This document shows positions 40,946-51,663 of a stretch of 64,000 nucleotides of DNA, piece by piece. The stretch is from the NCBI GenBank assembly GCA_027923505.1, contig BROI01000025.1, forward strand, positions 248,001-312,000, given 5' to 3'. This DNA comes from Mayamaea pseudoterrestris. Its lineage: Eukaryota; Bacillariophyta; Bacillariophyceae; Sellaphorales; Sellaphoraceae. The notes below the pieces were generated by a model, which saw nothing but the letters and a program-made list of their open reading frames with translations, searched no databases and was not told the origin of the DNA. Within the stretch, counting starts at the first letter, position 1; every line of letters starts with the position of its first letter. Both the position numbers and the translations under genes were made by a program.

Positions 40946-41284
40946 TGCCTACGCACGGTAGGTAGCCATGTACAATGCAATGCAATGCAATACCAACATG
41001 TTCGTTGTAACTTGATCATGATAGTTCAGAAGTATGTTGTATCAGAATAAAACATCATCCATATAGCGACGCAATACAGCCGGGACGTGGACACTTCTCG
41101 AGTATCCCACAGGCGTCGGCCTTCAATTCTTCCAGCGCGGCATCCGAGGTCCGAGGCATGCATTCGGCTTAAGCCATGAACAGGATTCCTTTCAATTGCA
41201 GACATAAAAGAACGCCTTGCTCGCTAAACTTTTACTTCGCATACCAGGCTACCAGCCAATCAGCAAGATTTACCAGTGAACACC
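40946..41284. other. spacer, 339 bp
   Basis: Between the carrier and the LRR gene. Contains the short repeat AATGCAATGCAATGCAAT near 40974-40992 and ACGGTAGGTAG near 40955. No supported gene. Confidence 0.4.
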
Positions 41285-43148
41285 TCAACGCCAAAACAGA
41301 ATTGGGATATCGTGCAAAAAAATAAAGAGGCAATCCGTGCTGTCATTGACAGTCTCCATTAGACGAAATGTTTTCTCGCGAAAATCAGGAGCTTCAGGAT
41401 GTTGAATGCATCGTCTTCCCTCCTTGTTGAGCCGAGTAAAAACGGATATTGCACGCCCTAGTTCATTGTGATGGCTAGAATATGGTTCCAACTCGATTGT
41501 TTCCAGCTCAACATTCGTAGAGATTGCGTCGATAAGACGCTTAAACGTTTCGGGGGTCACTTCACTCGCGCAAGCAGGTATAATGTCTCGCGTATTCTCG
41601 TATGTAAGCATACTTTCGCAGCACAGACTTTTAAGAGTCGGATTAAGCCTCAAAGTATGCACAATTTCCGTCATGCGAACAAAGGACATCTTGATACTAA
41701 AGGGCAACGAGAGCTCTTTAATCGAACGATTCTTTGCAATTCCCAAGGCGATGGTCCAGAGCTCCTCCGCCGTTACATGTTCCAACGTAAGACTTTCCAA
41801 ATTGCACAATTCAAGCGCCGGTCCTAGCCTTGGCAAGTCCGTTGGCCGATCAGGAACCCAGCTTCCGCAAATGGTAAGTTTGCGGAGCGTGGAACTGGTG
41901 GAAATGTATGTGACAAGCGAGTCAACAAGTGCCCGCGACCAATAGCAGTTGGGAAGAATCAACTCAATCAGTTTGAGCAGCGCCTCTGAGTATCAATAGC
42001 TGAAGCGTTTCATCAGCGTCGTTCATAGGCGGGAGCCCTCCGTAAAGAGACAGCGATTCCAGGTTTTTCATTTCCGGCAAGCGACGAGTGAATTGCATGT
42101 AAAATTCGTTCATTCCTTGGGCGGCAATGTGGAGCCTCTTAAATGTAAGTACTTTTATATTAGTCGAATTGACAACAGACTCGACAAATGTTTGACAAAC
42201 AGCGACGCTAGCCAATCCTATGCCGCTGAGCTTAAATGTTTCCAGTTTGTTCAAAGCAAGCAGGCGTGCGACAAGTTCAGCTTCAACTTCCGACAAGATC
42301 GTGGGTGTTGTTGTTCCTAAGCCTGAGTAACCAAGTCCGAGTCGCTTCAACTTTGTCGCATGCAATAGTCTCGGAAAGGAGAAACGCAGAGTTTCAGCGT
42401 CGATATTATCAAAGTCTAAACTTTCGAGGTTCGACAAACAGCTCAGAGATCGGAGCATGTTAAGAGGTATATGACGACGCTCAGCAAAGAGTACGACTTC
42501 TTTAATTTGCGGCCGCAGGCGAGACATAACAGTTGCAAAAAGTTCTGTAATTTCAGCGTCTATATCACCATAAAACATCCAAGACACCTTTCGTAACTTG
42601 TGGCACAGCGAAAATGTACGCATAAGCTCCGCCAAACAAGCCGTTCGAACAACATGCAAGGGGTACTCTTCGGGGCGAAAACCAGGGAACCTTAAACTGA
42701 TCACCAAACAATCAACCGTTTCCTTCCCAAACTGTTGAATTGCGGATATCAATCGGCGCCGACTGTCTGGCCTGTGCACGAGGTTCACCAAAAGCTCATG
42801 ATTTAGTTTAAAGGTCCTGACATTATTAAATGTCGTGTTGGGAGCAAATAATCGTTTATTTTCAGCATAGACATGAGACTTTGCTGGATCCCCTATCATC
42901 ATGTCGATGATTGGAACTAGATATCTGTCATGATTGCGAAGTACTCGCGTATCCCAATCTTCGGCTGCTGGCATTTCAAGCTCACCGTCGTCGGGTCCTT
43001 GGACTTGCTCTGCTTCGACTTCTTGGATGACGACATCCTCGTCCCGCATAGTCTCATCATCATCATCTTCTTCTTCTTCAATCTCCATGCCATTGATGCG
43101 AGGAAGATAATCGTTACGATCAATAATGTCGTCGTTGCGTTCGGCCAT
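41285..43148 (-). CDS. leucine-rich-repeat protein with a frame break
   Basis: ATG at 43148. After an acidic N terminus (MEIEEEEDDDDETM) the first frame reads 394 residues of irregular LRR-like units (LESLDFDNIDAETLRF, LKRLGLGYSG, LETFKLSGIGL, LESLSLYGGLPP) and stops at 41964. The LRR pattern continues in another frame from about 41995 (SEALLKLIELILPNC, LRKLTICGSWV, LESLTLEHVTAEEL) to 41285. The overlap lies at 41964-41995 and no GT-AG intron with a good donor and the needed length (1 mod 3) is visible. A one-base indel, in the genome or the assembly, explains it best; joined, the product would be ~610 residues. LRRs bind proteins; partner unknown. Divergent from the phosphatase gene at 43407. 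Confidence 0.65.
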
Positions 43149-43406
43149 GGTGAAGGTGATGAAAAAGAGGAAAGAAAAATGTGCGTGTGAAAATCCAAAG
43201 AAATACTTGTCGTAGCGGTACTAACTTTTGCCGCGACGTCGCGCGCGAAATTCCGACGAAGAGGTGAACTTCACTTCTTTACTCCACCTTTACTCTTAAC
43301 TTGTTATGCTCTTGTCTACCCATATCGCCAACGTTGCATCGAAATCATGAGTATATTAAGCTTCTAAGCGGATGAAGTTTGCTAAACTAAATTTTCATCT
43401 TCAAGC
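43149..43406. promoter_or_regulatory. divergent promoter, 258 bp, with CGCGACGTCGCG palindrome
   Basis: Between the LRR gene (minus) and the histidine phosphatase gene (plus). Contains the 12-bp palindrome CGCGACGTCGCG at 43232-43243 (ACGT core, bZIP type) overlapping GCGCGAAA at 43243-43250, which reads TTTCGCGC on the other strand (E2F-like). Confidence 0.45.
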
Positions 43407-44318
43407 ATGGCACTTCCAAACGAGGCAATGAAGATGCCGTCGCAGAAACATCACTTACTCCGCCTATATCTGGTCCGACACGGAGAATCCCAAGCTAATC
43501 TGGATGGAACACTGGCCGGCCAGAGTGACTCAGTACGTAATTGAAGCAAATGTATGTATGTTGATTTTTTATGACATAGATCTGACAAGCTCCATTATCC
43601 TTGTTTTGCCTCCTCCGACGTCCGACAGCCATTGACAGACACCGGAATTGCCGAAGCTAAGGCACTGAGTCGTTCGCATTGGATGACAGACACTGACTAC
43701 TGGAGGGTATACAGCAGCGATCTATCTCGTGCTCATGACACTGCCAGACTATCGTTGCAGCTTGGTCGAGCGGCGAGTATAGACGGTGATGATGATGTGG
43801 GCCGGACCACCATTCACTTGGACAAGCGACTCCGCGAGCGAGCATACGGAGCCCGAGAAGGTATGTCGCGTAAGCTATCGCTGGACGAAGCCACTGCATA
43901 CCGAGTGATTCATGGTATAGACGATCCTGTAGGTCCATATGAGACTGAGCAAGACATAACGGACCGATGTGTCGACTGGCTGCAGCAACTCGTTCACGAG
44001 GCAAACAATGCAGCCAAGCAACGACAGCTGCAGACTCCTCTTCATGTTGCAGTATTTTCACATGCCGGCTTTATACGAGCAACGTTGCTTCGGTATGTTG
44101 AGCGGGCGACCTTGGACCGGCACCCCAATGCGCGACAAACTGACGGCTATCGCACTCCCAAGCTGCTCATTCCCAACACTAGCGTCAATGTTTTGGATGT
44201 TTACTTGCACGACAATTGTACTGATTTGGATTGCTCCTTTGAGACGAGACTGGTTGAGCTGAACTGCACAAATCATTTGGTTAACGCAGACGGTTTACAA
44301 AGTCGTCGAGCCGATTGA
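43407..44318 (+). CDS. histidine-phosphatase (phosphoglycerate mutase-like) family protein
   Basis: Exons 43407-43532 and 43629-44318; a 96-nt GTACGT...ACAG intron in phase 0 joins GQSDS to PLTDTGIAEA. 271 aa. Motifs: LYLVRHGESQANLDG (catalytic RHG), SPLTDTGIAEAKAL, YSSDLSRAHDTARL, RLRERAYGAREG with the catalytic Glu region, and VAVFSHAGFIRATLL with the second His. The domain ends near LVELNCTNHL; the 13 residues after it may be replaced by another exon at 44410. The family includes sugar-phosphate and inositol-phosphate phosphatases; the substrate cannot be read from sequence. No targeting signal. Confidence 0.85.
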
Positions 44319-44996
44319 CATAATGAGTAATGCTATGAAATTAATGGTAAAGAGATGGAGATGGACATTTTTCTGAGAACAGTAAACAAATTTTGATGCT
44401 TGGGTTCAGCGTTGCTGTAACCTCGATGCTAAGATGCGTGACCGAGCCGAATGGCAACTCCCAGGCGTAAATGTTGTCGCCGAAACGATCCGAAAGGTTG
44501 CTGACTTGGGCCAATCAACGGAAGCAGAACTGTTTTCATTGCTTAATCATTAGCGAATTATGTACGATGAGCATGTCGTCAATATCATAGCCAAGCCAAG
44601 CCCACTACCTTGCATCATGGAGCAAGATTCATTGTCACCGTTGCCTTCGCCACATCCACCATCCCGTCGCTCCTCCATCACTAGCATCGATCCTCCGCAG
44701 ACCGAAGCGACAGTGTAGCCTTGAATTAATCCATACTGACGCAATACAAGACACTCACGTACAGAACGATAGCTAACCGTCATCGCTGGCGCCATCGGAA
44801 ACATTTAGAATCGGTGCGACATTGTTAAATGAGTGAGTCGCCGTTTTGTCGACGCCAGAAAGAACGCTCCGTTGATCTTGCGTGTTCACACTTGGCGTGC
44901 CAACAACAATCGATCTGGCGTAAAAAGTGGCCATATAGACCTTGCTTTTCGCGGCAATTAGCAATACAAGAGTCCCTCTTTTATCATAACAATAGC
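44319..44996. other. spacer with one candidate exon, 678 bp
   Basis: Between the histidine phosphatase and the P450 gene. 44410-44553 has a protein-like frame, described separately. The P450 frame stays open back to an ATG at 44829, an alternative start. No repeat or RNA gene seen. Confidence 0.4.
44410..44553 (+). other. candidate 3' exon or short coding segment
   Basis: 47 codons open to TAG at 44553, preceded by a possible acceptor (GGGTTCAG). The translation contains MRDRAEWQLPGVNVVAETIR then KVADLGQSTEAELFSLLNH, typical of real coding sequence. A splice from 44280 (donor GTTAAC, weak) after CTNHL of the phosphatase would keep phase 0 and give that protein a different C terminus. It could also be a remnant of another gene. 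Confidence 0.35.
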
Positions 44997-46803
44997 ATGT
45001 TGGTTTCGCGCGCCGCCAATCCGTCTCGACTGATCGCTTCCTCGCGATTGGCATTTGAGGTTTATGGCGGAAGCAGCAGCAGCATCAGTGGAAACAGCTT
45101 GACTCGTTCCAAGTCGACGGCTGCAGTGTTTGACGATCAGCAGCAGCAGCATCCAACCTTGAAGCATGTTCCATCGCTCCCGGTCGTCGGAAGCTTGCTG
45201 GCGCCTTACAGTAAGGTTCCGCATCAATTAGATCCCAGCAAAATGATGCAAGTATATCCAGAACTGACGAAACAATACGGCGACTTTTACTCCATTGGCA
45301 TTCCAAGCATTGGAGAAGGCTCCCATGGAACAGTCCATGTATTGCAAGACCCGCAGGAAATGATGAAGGTGCTGCGATCCGAAGGCAAGTTTCCTTCGTC
45401 GGTTGTCACGGAGCAGTGGCCGGTCCGCAAGTACTTTAGCAGCAAGAGCACGTCGCTAGGTCGGGCCATTGGAATTTTGGAAAAGGGCGAGCCCTGGAAG
45501 CTTGTTCGCAACTTTATGCAAAAGGTAAATTGGAGTTTTTGGAGATGGATTATGAGACTATTTCGCAGTGATTCGCTATTGTGATTTAGCTACCTTGCTC
45601 AGCTTGGAGCCTTTTGAGTTGAACAATGCGCAACGCCTGTATTGCTAACCCAATGTTCTCATTATACAGGATCTATTGTCACCGAGCGCTGCCAAACGAT
45701 ACATTCCAAATATTGCCAAGGCCAGCAAGTACATTAGCCAGGGAATTAAACATCGGGGTGACGACTTGAATTTATATTTGAACGAGGCCTCCATGGACAT
45801 GTTTGCGACGGTTTTGCTTGGCCAATTCATCCACTTGACGGATCCGCAGGTAGAGTCGGATCCAGATCATTTACGGTTTTGCCGTGCGATTGCGCGGGGG
45901 CTGCAGACGAATGGTGAAATCACGCGGTCCATTTACGAAAACATCATGGCCAAAACGTTGAACATCGAAACACCTCTATACAAGCAATTTGCTTCGGATT
46001 GGGATACGGCATATGCCGTTGCATTCAAATGGTTTGAGGATTTACACGAGAAGAAGCGTGTTGGCGGGCTCAACGAGTACGAAGAAGCGAGCTACTGGAA
46101 CCAGGCTCACTTGCGCCGCGTGGAGGAAGGATCAGAGTTGACAGAGGAGGAAGTCGACGGCATTTGCTTCTCCATGCTTTCCGCTAGCGTCGATACGACA
46201 GCTGGCAAGACGGCTTGGCACGTGCTGCACGTTGGACTTCATCCTGAAGTGCAAGATCGAGCGCACGAGGAAGCAAAACGAATCTTGGAGCAAGGCGGTG
46301 GAGCTTTTCTTGAAGATTCGTTTACCAACGACAAGGCTCCCTACTTGAACGCCATTTTGCGCGAGTCGCATCGATTGACGAATCCGTCCAACTTGGTACC
46401 GATTCGAAGCATTGCTAACAATTTGGAGGTTCACGGCATTGACTTTCCGGCCGGCACTGTCTTTGCCTTTGACGCCATTAGCAAAAACACAGACTCATCA
46501 CTAGTTGATAATCCGCAAGCGTTTATTCCGGATCGTTGGTTGCCCGAAGCAGTCGCTGCCCGCAAGGGAACTCGGGCTGAGATTCTCGATCATCCACTAT
46601 TTTCTGGACCGTTTGGGCAAGGGGCTCGTCGGTGTCCCGGATCGCGGGTGGCACGCAACGAGAGTATTGTGCTCTTGGCGCAGCTCATGCTTGACTGGAA
46701 GATTAGTGTGCCTGGGGTCAAGCACTGGTCAGACGTTCGATATGGACAGCAAACTGTCATTGCGCCGTATCTGCCGCATATGGATTTTGAAGCGCGACAG
46801 TAA
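44997..46803 (+). CDS. cytochrome P450, probably mitochondrial-type
   Basis: Exons 44997-45524 and 45670-46803; a 145-nt GTAAAT...ACAG intron in phase 0 joins RNFMQK to DLLSPS. 553 aa. The ATG at 44997 opens an Arg/Ser-rich, acid-free presequence (MLVSRAANPSRLIASSRLAF) fitting mitochondrial import; an upstream ATG at 44829 is in frame. Landmarks: LPVVGSLLAPY, helix-I SMLSASVDTTAGKTAWH, the ExxR motif in LRESHRLTNP, PDRWLPEA and the haem loop FGQGARRCPGSRVA with the Cys ligand. Absence of an N-terminal membrane anchor agrees with a mitochondrial class fed by ferredoxin. Substrate unknown. Confidence 0.88.
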
Positions 46804-47083
46804 CTATACATTAAGGGGAATCATTTACTAAGACTTTGCAAATAGTACTGAGCATTTACGGTAAACTATAGAGGGCGAGCATATCTGGATGAATTATGTC
46901 GCGTGATGTACATTGGGACAGGTAGGATAGCTAGTAGTGCTCTTGAAAGCTTCCACGTGGCACTTGCGCCTGTCGTCGCGCATCGCAGCGCATCTCGTCG
47001 GTTCGCACCCCTTCCATTGTGGCATTGCTTGATTCATCTCTCCTGATCCATCTCTCGTAATTGTATCATATAATCTAACGACC

Positions 47084-48261
47084 ATGACAGATGAAGCCAA
47101 GGATGAAAAGGACATGAGTCCGGACGAACGTATGGAGTGGCTGCGGAATCGGGTCAGTGCTTTGGATAGAAAAACGGATGCATCTTGTGACGGAACGAAT
47201 GAAGGCACAGACAAATGTGTCACGCTTGCATCAATCTAACTCATCTTCTCTTTCTGCATGTATTGATTTACTAGGGCATTGAAATTGTGACGCCGCCGGA
47301 GCGCAAGCTTGGTAGCGTTGCGGCAGCAATGCGAGACGCTGACCAATTGAGCGATTCGTCATTGATTCACTACGTTTACGTTCCATCCGATACATCCAAA
47401 CCAATCGAGGAGCGCAGTTTTTCAACCAGTCTTGCAACTAGTAGTGCAAAGGACCCTCTGCTGGAGCATGTCAAGCCATTATTTGCTACAGGGAGCGATC
47501 GCGTTGATGTCACGCTACTCGAGCAGCAAGGCTCACCTGCCAATCTACTTGCATCATCGTCATCCGGCGCTGCCATGCCTCACGTTTCGCATGAAACCCT
47601 TCAGCAAGTGGCCAAGGAGGGGCACGTTGAAACGTTTACGTTGGTACATCCAACGCCGTCGAATAACATGACCAGCGTCTTGGTCTACCTGGATGAGGTT
47701 GGAATGCTCAAGCGACTTCCACTGAACAAGCGGGCAACGGAATTTGCAACGCGAGCTGGTTACAATCCGCCTCCGCAGTTTTATGGTGATGTAGTGCTAG
47801 GGCGAATGCATTACGTTCGAAACGGTGGCGGAAGAAAGCAGCCAGTAGATTTGAAACTAGCCGACGCTCGATTGGATGCCGAGTGGCTGCTTCACGCCGT
47901 CATGCAGAATATAGAGCATCAGCAGCAGTTCAATGAGGCGACTGGCACCAAGCAGGAGCAGCCAGCTGTCAAGGGAACCGACGGAGCGGCGGCGGTCGAA
48001 CGCGACTATATTTGGACCCAGTCGGAGGAGGAACTGGAAGTTCGCGTGGCGCTCAACGCGGCAGCCTCGCCAATCAGCAAGAAGGACGTACAAATACGTT
48101 TTGCGCCGCAGACGTTGCAAGTGTTCAAGCCCAAGACTGTTCATATTGCGCTGTTTGAACGAGTCGATGTAGACTCGTGTACATGGACGATTGAAAAGAA
48201 TGAAATAGTCATAAGCATGGAGAAGCAAGAGGCTGCCCTATGGCCGCGAATTGTTGATTGA
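47084..48261 (+). CDS. NudC-like CS-domain protein
   Basis: Exons 47084-47152 and 47275-48261; a 122-nt GTCAGT...CTAG intron in phase 0 joins WLRNR to GIEIVTPPE. 351 aa. The last ~80 residues form a CS (p23-like) domain: YIWTQSEEELEVRVALN, DVQIRFAPQTLQVF, LFERVDVDSCTWTIEKNEIVISMEK, ending in WPRIVD, as in NudC-family proteins. CS domains usually serve as Hsp90 co-chaperones or dynein-complex stabilisers. The middle part (~60-230) contains a conserved-looking block (VLVYLDEVGMLKRLPLNKRA) that I cannot assign. No targeting signal. The first exon is only 23 codons long. Confidence 0.8.
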
Positions 48262-48931
48262 GCTGACATGGTGATAGGCGTTGATGTAACAGGAAACTAC
48301 CGCTATTTGTCGTAACTTTATCTTGGCCACTTGCTGACTATGTCGTTTGCGTAGAGTCCTGATCACCTTCCGTCTATAAAGGACAGTAGCATTTTCCATT
48401 CTTGCGCCAGAGCCAGTTGCTGCAGCCATCTCAGGTGCAGCAGGCTCATTGCCGGTAGATGATGCTCCTTCATCCGCCACCACCACTGAGCTGCACCAGC
48501 GCGCTGTCAATTGTCATGGCATTTCTTTCAGCACTTGCCTTGGCACTTGCATCCGCTAGCGCCGACATGCCTGCAGCAGCATTCGCAGTCACTGGGCTAC
48601 TGCTGCACTCACTATAACATTCGACCTTTTCCTCGGCGCCGTTGCACTCAGTTTTCGTGATTTGGCAACGCAAATGAAACGGCTGGCTGACTTCCCTAGA
48701 GCAGCAACGTTGTTTGACAGTGAGTAGTAGCTACTCATTCGGCGACGGGTGCCGATCAGGCTATCGTGTCGCACTGGTGTCACATCTCATTCTTGCTTCT
48801 CACTTCTTCGTCGAACATCCAAAAGGAGCTTCGAAGATCGAAGGCAAACCAGTCAGCCAAGCAATCTGATGATCCGATGGCATAAAACGACCTTCCAGGC
48901 CAACGATACCAAAGCCTATTAAACATACAAC
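48262..48931. other. spacer with unresolved minus-strand frames, 670 bp
   Basis: Three overlapping minus-strand frames (to 48238, 48470 and 48589) have protein-like pieces such as MSSYYSLSNNVAALGKSASR, MSALADASAKASAERNAMT and VLYRRKVIRTLRKRHSQQVA. None runs alone from an ATG as a convincing gene, and I found no clean intron joining them. They may be a small spliced gene or leader sequence. Confidence 0.3.
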
Positions 48932-49192
48932 ATGCCGTCAACTAGAAGTGGAGCTAACTCAGGAGCAATGGATTCCGTAGAAACAAAGGAGGTCAAAGCC
49001 GACAGCGCTCAGACTGGTGCCAATGAAGCTGCCCAGAAGGCTAGTGGCGACGCTTTTGATAACAACAAAGCTTCCAGTGCAGGCGCAGATGCGGTTGCGA
49101 GAGTCGATGAGCTCGGCGAGAAAGCCAAGGAAATGATTTCAGGAAATAACATGGGAGATATGCAACACAAAGCAGACAACCAATCGTCGTAA
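48932..49192 (+). CDS. small hydrophilic protein, micro-paralog 1
   Basis: 86 aa, ATG at 48932 in the context ACAAC. Rich in Ala, Asp, Lys, Ser and Gly, no hydrophobic core, no Trp, Phe only once. Aligns with the 65-aa protein at 49555: NEAAQKASGDAFDNNKASSA, then GADAVARVDELGEKAKEMIS and NNMG. Composition resembles LEA-like or other disordered stress proteins. Function not recognised. Confidence 0.6.
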   Translation: MPSTRSGANSGAMDSVETKEVKADSAQTGANEAAQKASGDAFDNNKASSAGADAVARVDELGEKAKEMISGNNMGDMQHKADNQSS

Positions 49193-49554
49193 ACTCATCA
49201 GACGGACGATTCTTCCTGGCTCATAATTGAATTTGTAGTGGCGACCATAATTTAAAGCTACTTTTACCACATTACCTCTCCTTATAGCTTCGTTATACTA
49301 GTTTTTATAGCAAGAATACTTGTGCGTAAGGGTGGAGCGAAGAGTGAAGGATCGTGTCGCAGTGCATACTCCGATTCCTTACGAGGATGTTCGAAGACGT
49401 CGCAGATTCAAAACTCGAGAGCTTGCGTTTTCGTTCACCGAGAGGCACCGTTGGCACAACGCAGATCCTTGGGATATCAAATACCATGATTCGAGGATTG
49501 AGACCATTTTTCACCAAGGGAGGGGCGAGAGGCGATCCCCGCGAGAATGAGATC
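49193..49554. other. spacer, 362 bp
   Basis: Between the micro-paralogs. The downstream frame is open back to 49354, but that extension has no features and differs from the paralog. No element recognised. Confidence 0.4.
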
Positions 49555-49752
49555 ATGGCTGATCGAGTCCAAATAAATGCCAACGAGGTTGGTCAAGAAT
49601 TCAAAAATGTTGTTGACGACAATAAAGCGACGAAAGCGGGCGGAGAGGCAGTTGAGGAAGTCCGCAAGCTTGGAGCCAAAGGAGCTGAGAAAAAGATCAG
49701 CGAGACTAACATGGGCAAGAAGGCCGAAGAGGCAGAGAAGCGGTGGGGTTAG
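49555..49752 (+). CDS. small hydrophilic protein, micro-paralog 2
   Basis: 65 aa from the ATG at 49555 (ATCATGG). Matches micro-paralog 1: NEVGQEFKNVVDDNKATKA, then GGEAVEEVRKLGAKGAEKKI and ETNMG. The shared core is N-E-x-x-Q...D-[DN]-N-K-A-[TS]-x-A-G-x-[DE]-A-V-x-x-V-x-x-L-G-x-K...I-S-x-x-N-M-G. Probably amphipathic helical or disordered. Function not recognised. Confidence 0.6.
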   Translation: MADRVQINANEVGQEFKNVVDDNKATKAGGEAVEEVRKLGAKGAEKKISETNMGKKAEEAEKRWG

Positions 49753-50456
49753 AAAAGGATATTATCGATACAATAAAAAGTAATTCATCATAAACTTGTC
49801 GGGAATGCATCAACATCGTACTACCGTAATACTATTTCAGTATGCTTCATTGGCTTATGCATCCAATCTAGTGCCGGTAATCCAGGCGCTTTTCTACCAA
49901 CCACCACCGCTTAGCATGTGCGAGCACTTAAGACGCCTTTAAATGGGTAGCGGGGTAATCGATGAGCGCTCTGCCTACGGCCAATGCGGCAGCCGTCCAT
50001 CAGCCGGTAAGAGAGTGATTGTTCTTGTACCTCTCCAAGCCCCTCGAATCACCTCCTGCGCACTGTCGATTGTCCCGTCAAAAATAATGCCGGTGCGGGC
50101 AACTGACAGCATTTGTAGGAGACTGGGCAAACACACAATGTGCCTATCTTGGTCCATTTACCGGTAGCTATGCTACTAGCTTTGCACCGTGGACAACTCT
50201 AACAGTACGACTCGCAGCGATCGCTTTCTATGACGGATGATTGAATGGCGCGCCCTTCGCAGCTGTTCCGACGCCCGCGAGTAGGATCATGATCGAAGAT
50301 TCGATTGTTCGCGGTCGATGATGACGAGGGTCGATATCACACCTCATCATCTTCTTCCAAAATGATGCGTTCATTGACTCGACCATAGTATTTTCGATGT
50401 ACAATATCGATAAAGAAACCGAAATCCATCATATTTAAGACTTCTATACATCACAA
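49753..50456. other. spacer, 704 bp
   Basis: Largest gap in the window. Contains CTACCGTAAT (49821-49830), TACCGGTA (50159-50166), a GC-rich stretch near 50246-50280 and a 60-codon minus-strand frame (49975-50157, listed separately). No RNA gene or repeat array found. Confidence 0.4.
49975..50157 (-). CDS. possible small protein, 60 aa
   Basis: Open from an ATG (context GTAAATGG) with a protein-like translation: MDQDRHIVCLPSLLQMLSVA, then RTGIIFDGTIDSAQEVIRGA. No homolog recognised, no signal peptide, and it sits alone in a 704-bp gap. The opposite strand is also open here, so chance is possible. Confidence 0.3.
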   Translation of the reverse strand: MDQDRHIVCLPSLLQMLSVARTGIIFDGTIDSAQEVIRGAWRGTRTITLLPADGRLPHWP

Positions 50457-51413
50457 ATGGCTCGCACCATTGACAGTGTCGTCCCCGCAAAGACATCAGG
50501 TCAACTTTCGCGACTGATTGGAACGGTCGACATTGACGGCAATGGCACTCAACATTCCTTAACTCAAGTCGATCCCTTTATCGTCCTGGACAAGGCTGTC
50601 ATTTCCAAAAACAAGTTTCCTCCATTTGGGAGCCATCCTCATTCGGGTCATTCGGTTGTGACACTCCTTTTGAAGGGCAAGCTAGAGTCGTGGGACTCCA
50701 TCAGCAACGAAACTATGATTCTGCAGGGCCCAGCATCATACTTTGTCGACGCGGGGACAGGTCTGTTTCACGATGAAAGAAGTGTTATCGAGGATGAAAA
50801 CGACGATGCGCAACAAGTTCACTTGCTCCAGCTTTGGATGGGTGTCACCCATGACAAACGCCTGCTACCTCCGCGCGTCCAGTACGAAACAAACCTTTCT
50901 GCCGTTCCATTGCATAACGATTCCGATGAAACTGCGATAGGAAGTATCATGTACTACGTTGGTGGTCCGTCAAATTCAATAGAGACGCCGCATTTGATCC
51001 AAGTGTCCGTGGTTCATCAAATTCCAAACACAACCTACCGGCATGACATTGACGCAAACCATGGTGGATTCATTGTCAATCTTAATGATGACAGTGTTAA
51101 AGCACAAGCGTCGTTTGGAGGAATCTCTCCGACCGGTCAAAATGATGTTCTAGTGATGTCGTTATCAGGAACTAAAGAAGCTTCTTCGTCGCCGTCGTAC
51201 TTGGAGATTACAACGTCACCTGAAGCAGCGGCAGACTACTTGATTGCAACCGGCGAGCGAATCCAGGAACCATGGGTCAAGCTCCTCGTCGCCGACGGAG
51301 CCGTCATTGCCGCGACGGAGGGGCAAGCGCGTGCCAAGGCCAAGGAAATGGCGCAAGCATCCGTCAATGGTAAAGGAGTAGCAGGAGGTTCCTATGCGCC
51401 ATTTGGCGTTTAA
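50457..51413 (+). CDS. pirin-like bicupin protein
   Basis: 318 aa, single exon, ATG in the context CAAATGG. Bicupin of the pirin family: PFGSHPHSGHSVVTLLLKGK (metal ligands His-x-His), DAGTGLFHDERSV (His-x-Glu ligands), VHLLQLWMGVTHDKRLLPPR, GGISPTGQNDVLVM, and the C-terminal ERIQEPWVKL. All four residues that bind iron in pirins are present, although the usual HPHRGFE is HPHSGHS. Pirins act as iron-dependent transcriptional co-regulators or quercetinases; which applies here is unknown. No targeting signal, so cytosol or nucleus. Confidence 0.85.
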   Translation: MARTIDSVVPAKTSGQLSRLIGTVDIDGNGTQHSLTQVDPFIVLDKAVISKNKFPPFGSHPHSGHSVVTLLLKGKLESWDSISNETMILQGPASYFVDAGTGLFHDERSVIEDENDDAQQVHLLQLWMGVTHDKRLLPPRVQYETNLSAVPLHNDSDETAIGSIMYYVGGPSNSIETPHLIQVSVVHQIPNTTYRHDIDANHGGFIVNLNDDSVKAQASFGGISPTGQNDVLVMSLSGTKEASSSPSYLEITTSPEAAADYLIATGERIQEPWVKLLVADGAVIAATEGQARAKAKEMAQASVNGKGVAGGSYAPFGV

Positions 51414-51663
51414 AGTATATAGTAACCTATATTTTTGCGACACTTCTTAAAAGTCTCTTCAGATAGATTGATTGATTGGCACAATTTAGGCCTGCCGCGA
51501 TAATACGATAGATCACACTGTGTCGCACCGCGTTTTGAGTACCGCTACGATTCACAATGCATTCCATTCCGACGACGAAGAGCGACGAGACGACCACCAC
51601 ATGATGTGAGTTTACTTTCATCGCCTTCTACTAAATCCATATAGTTTTGTCTCGTTTTTGACG

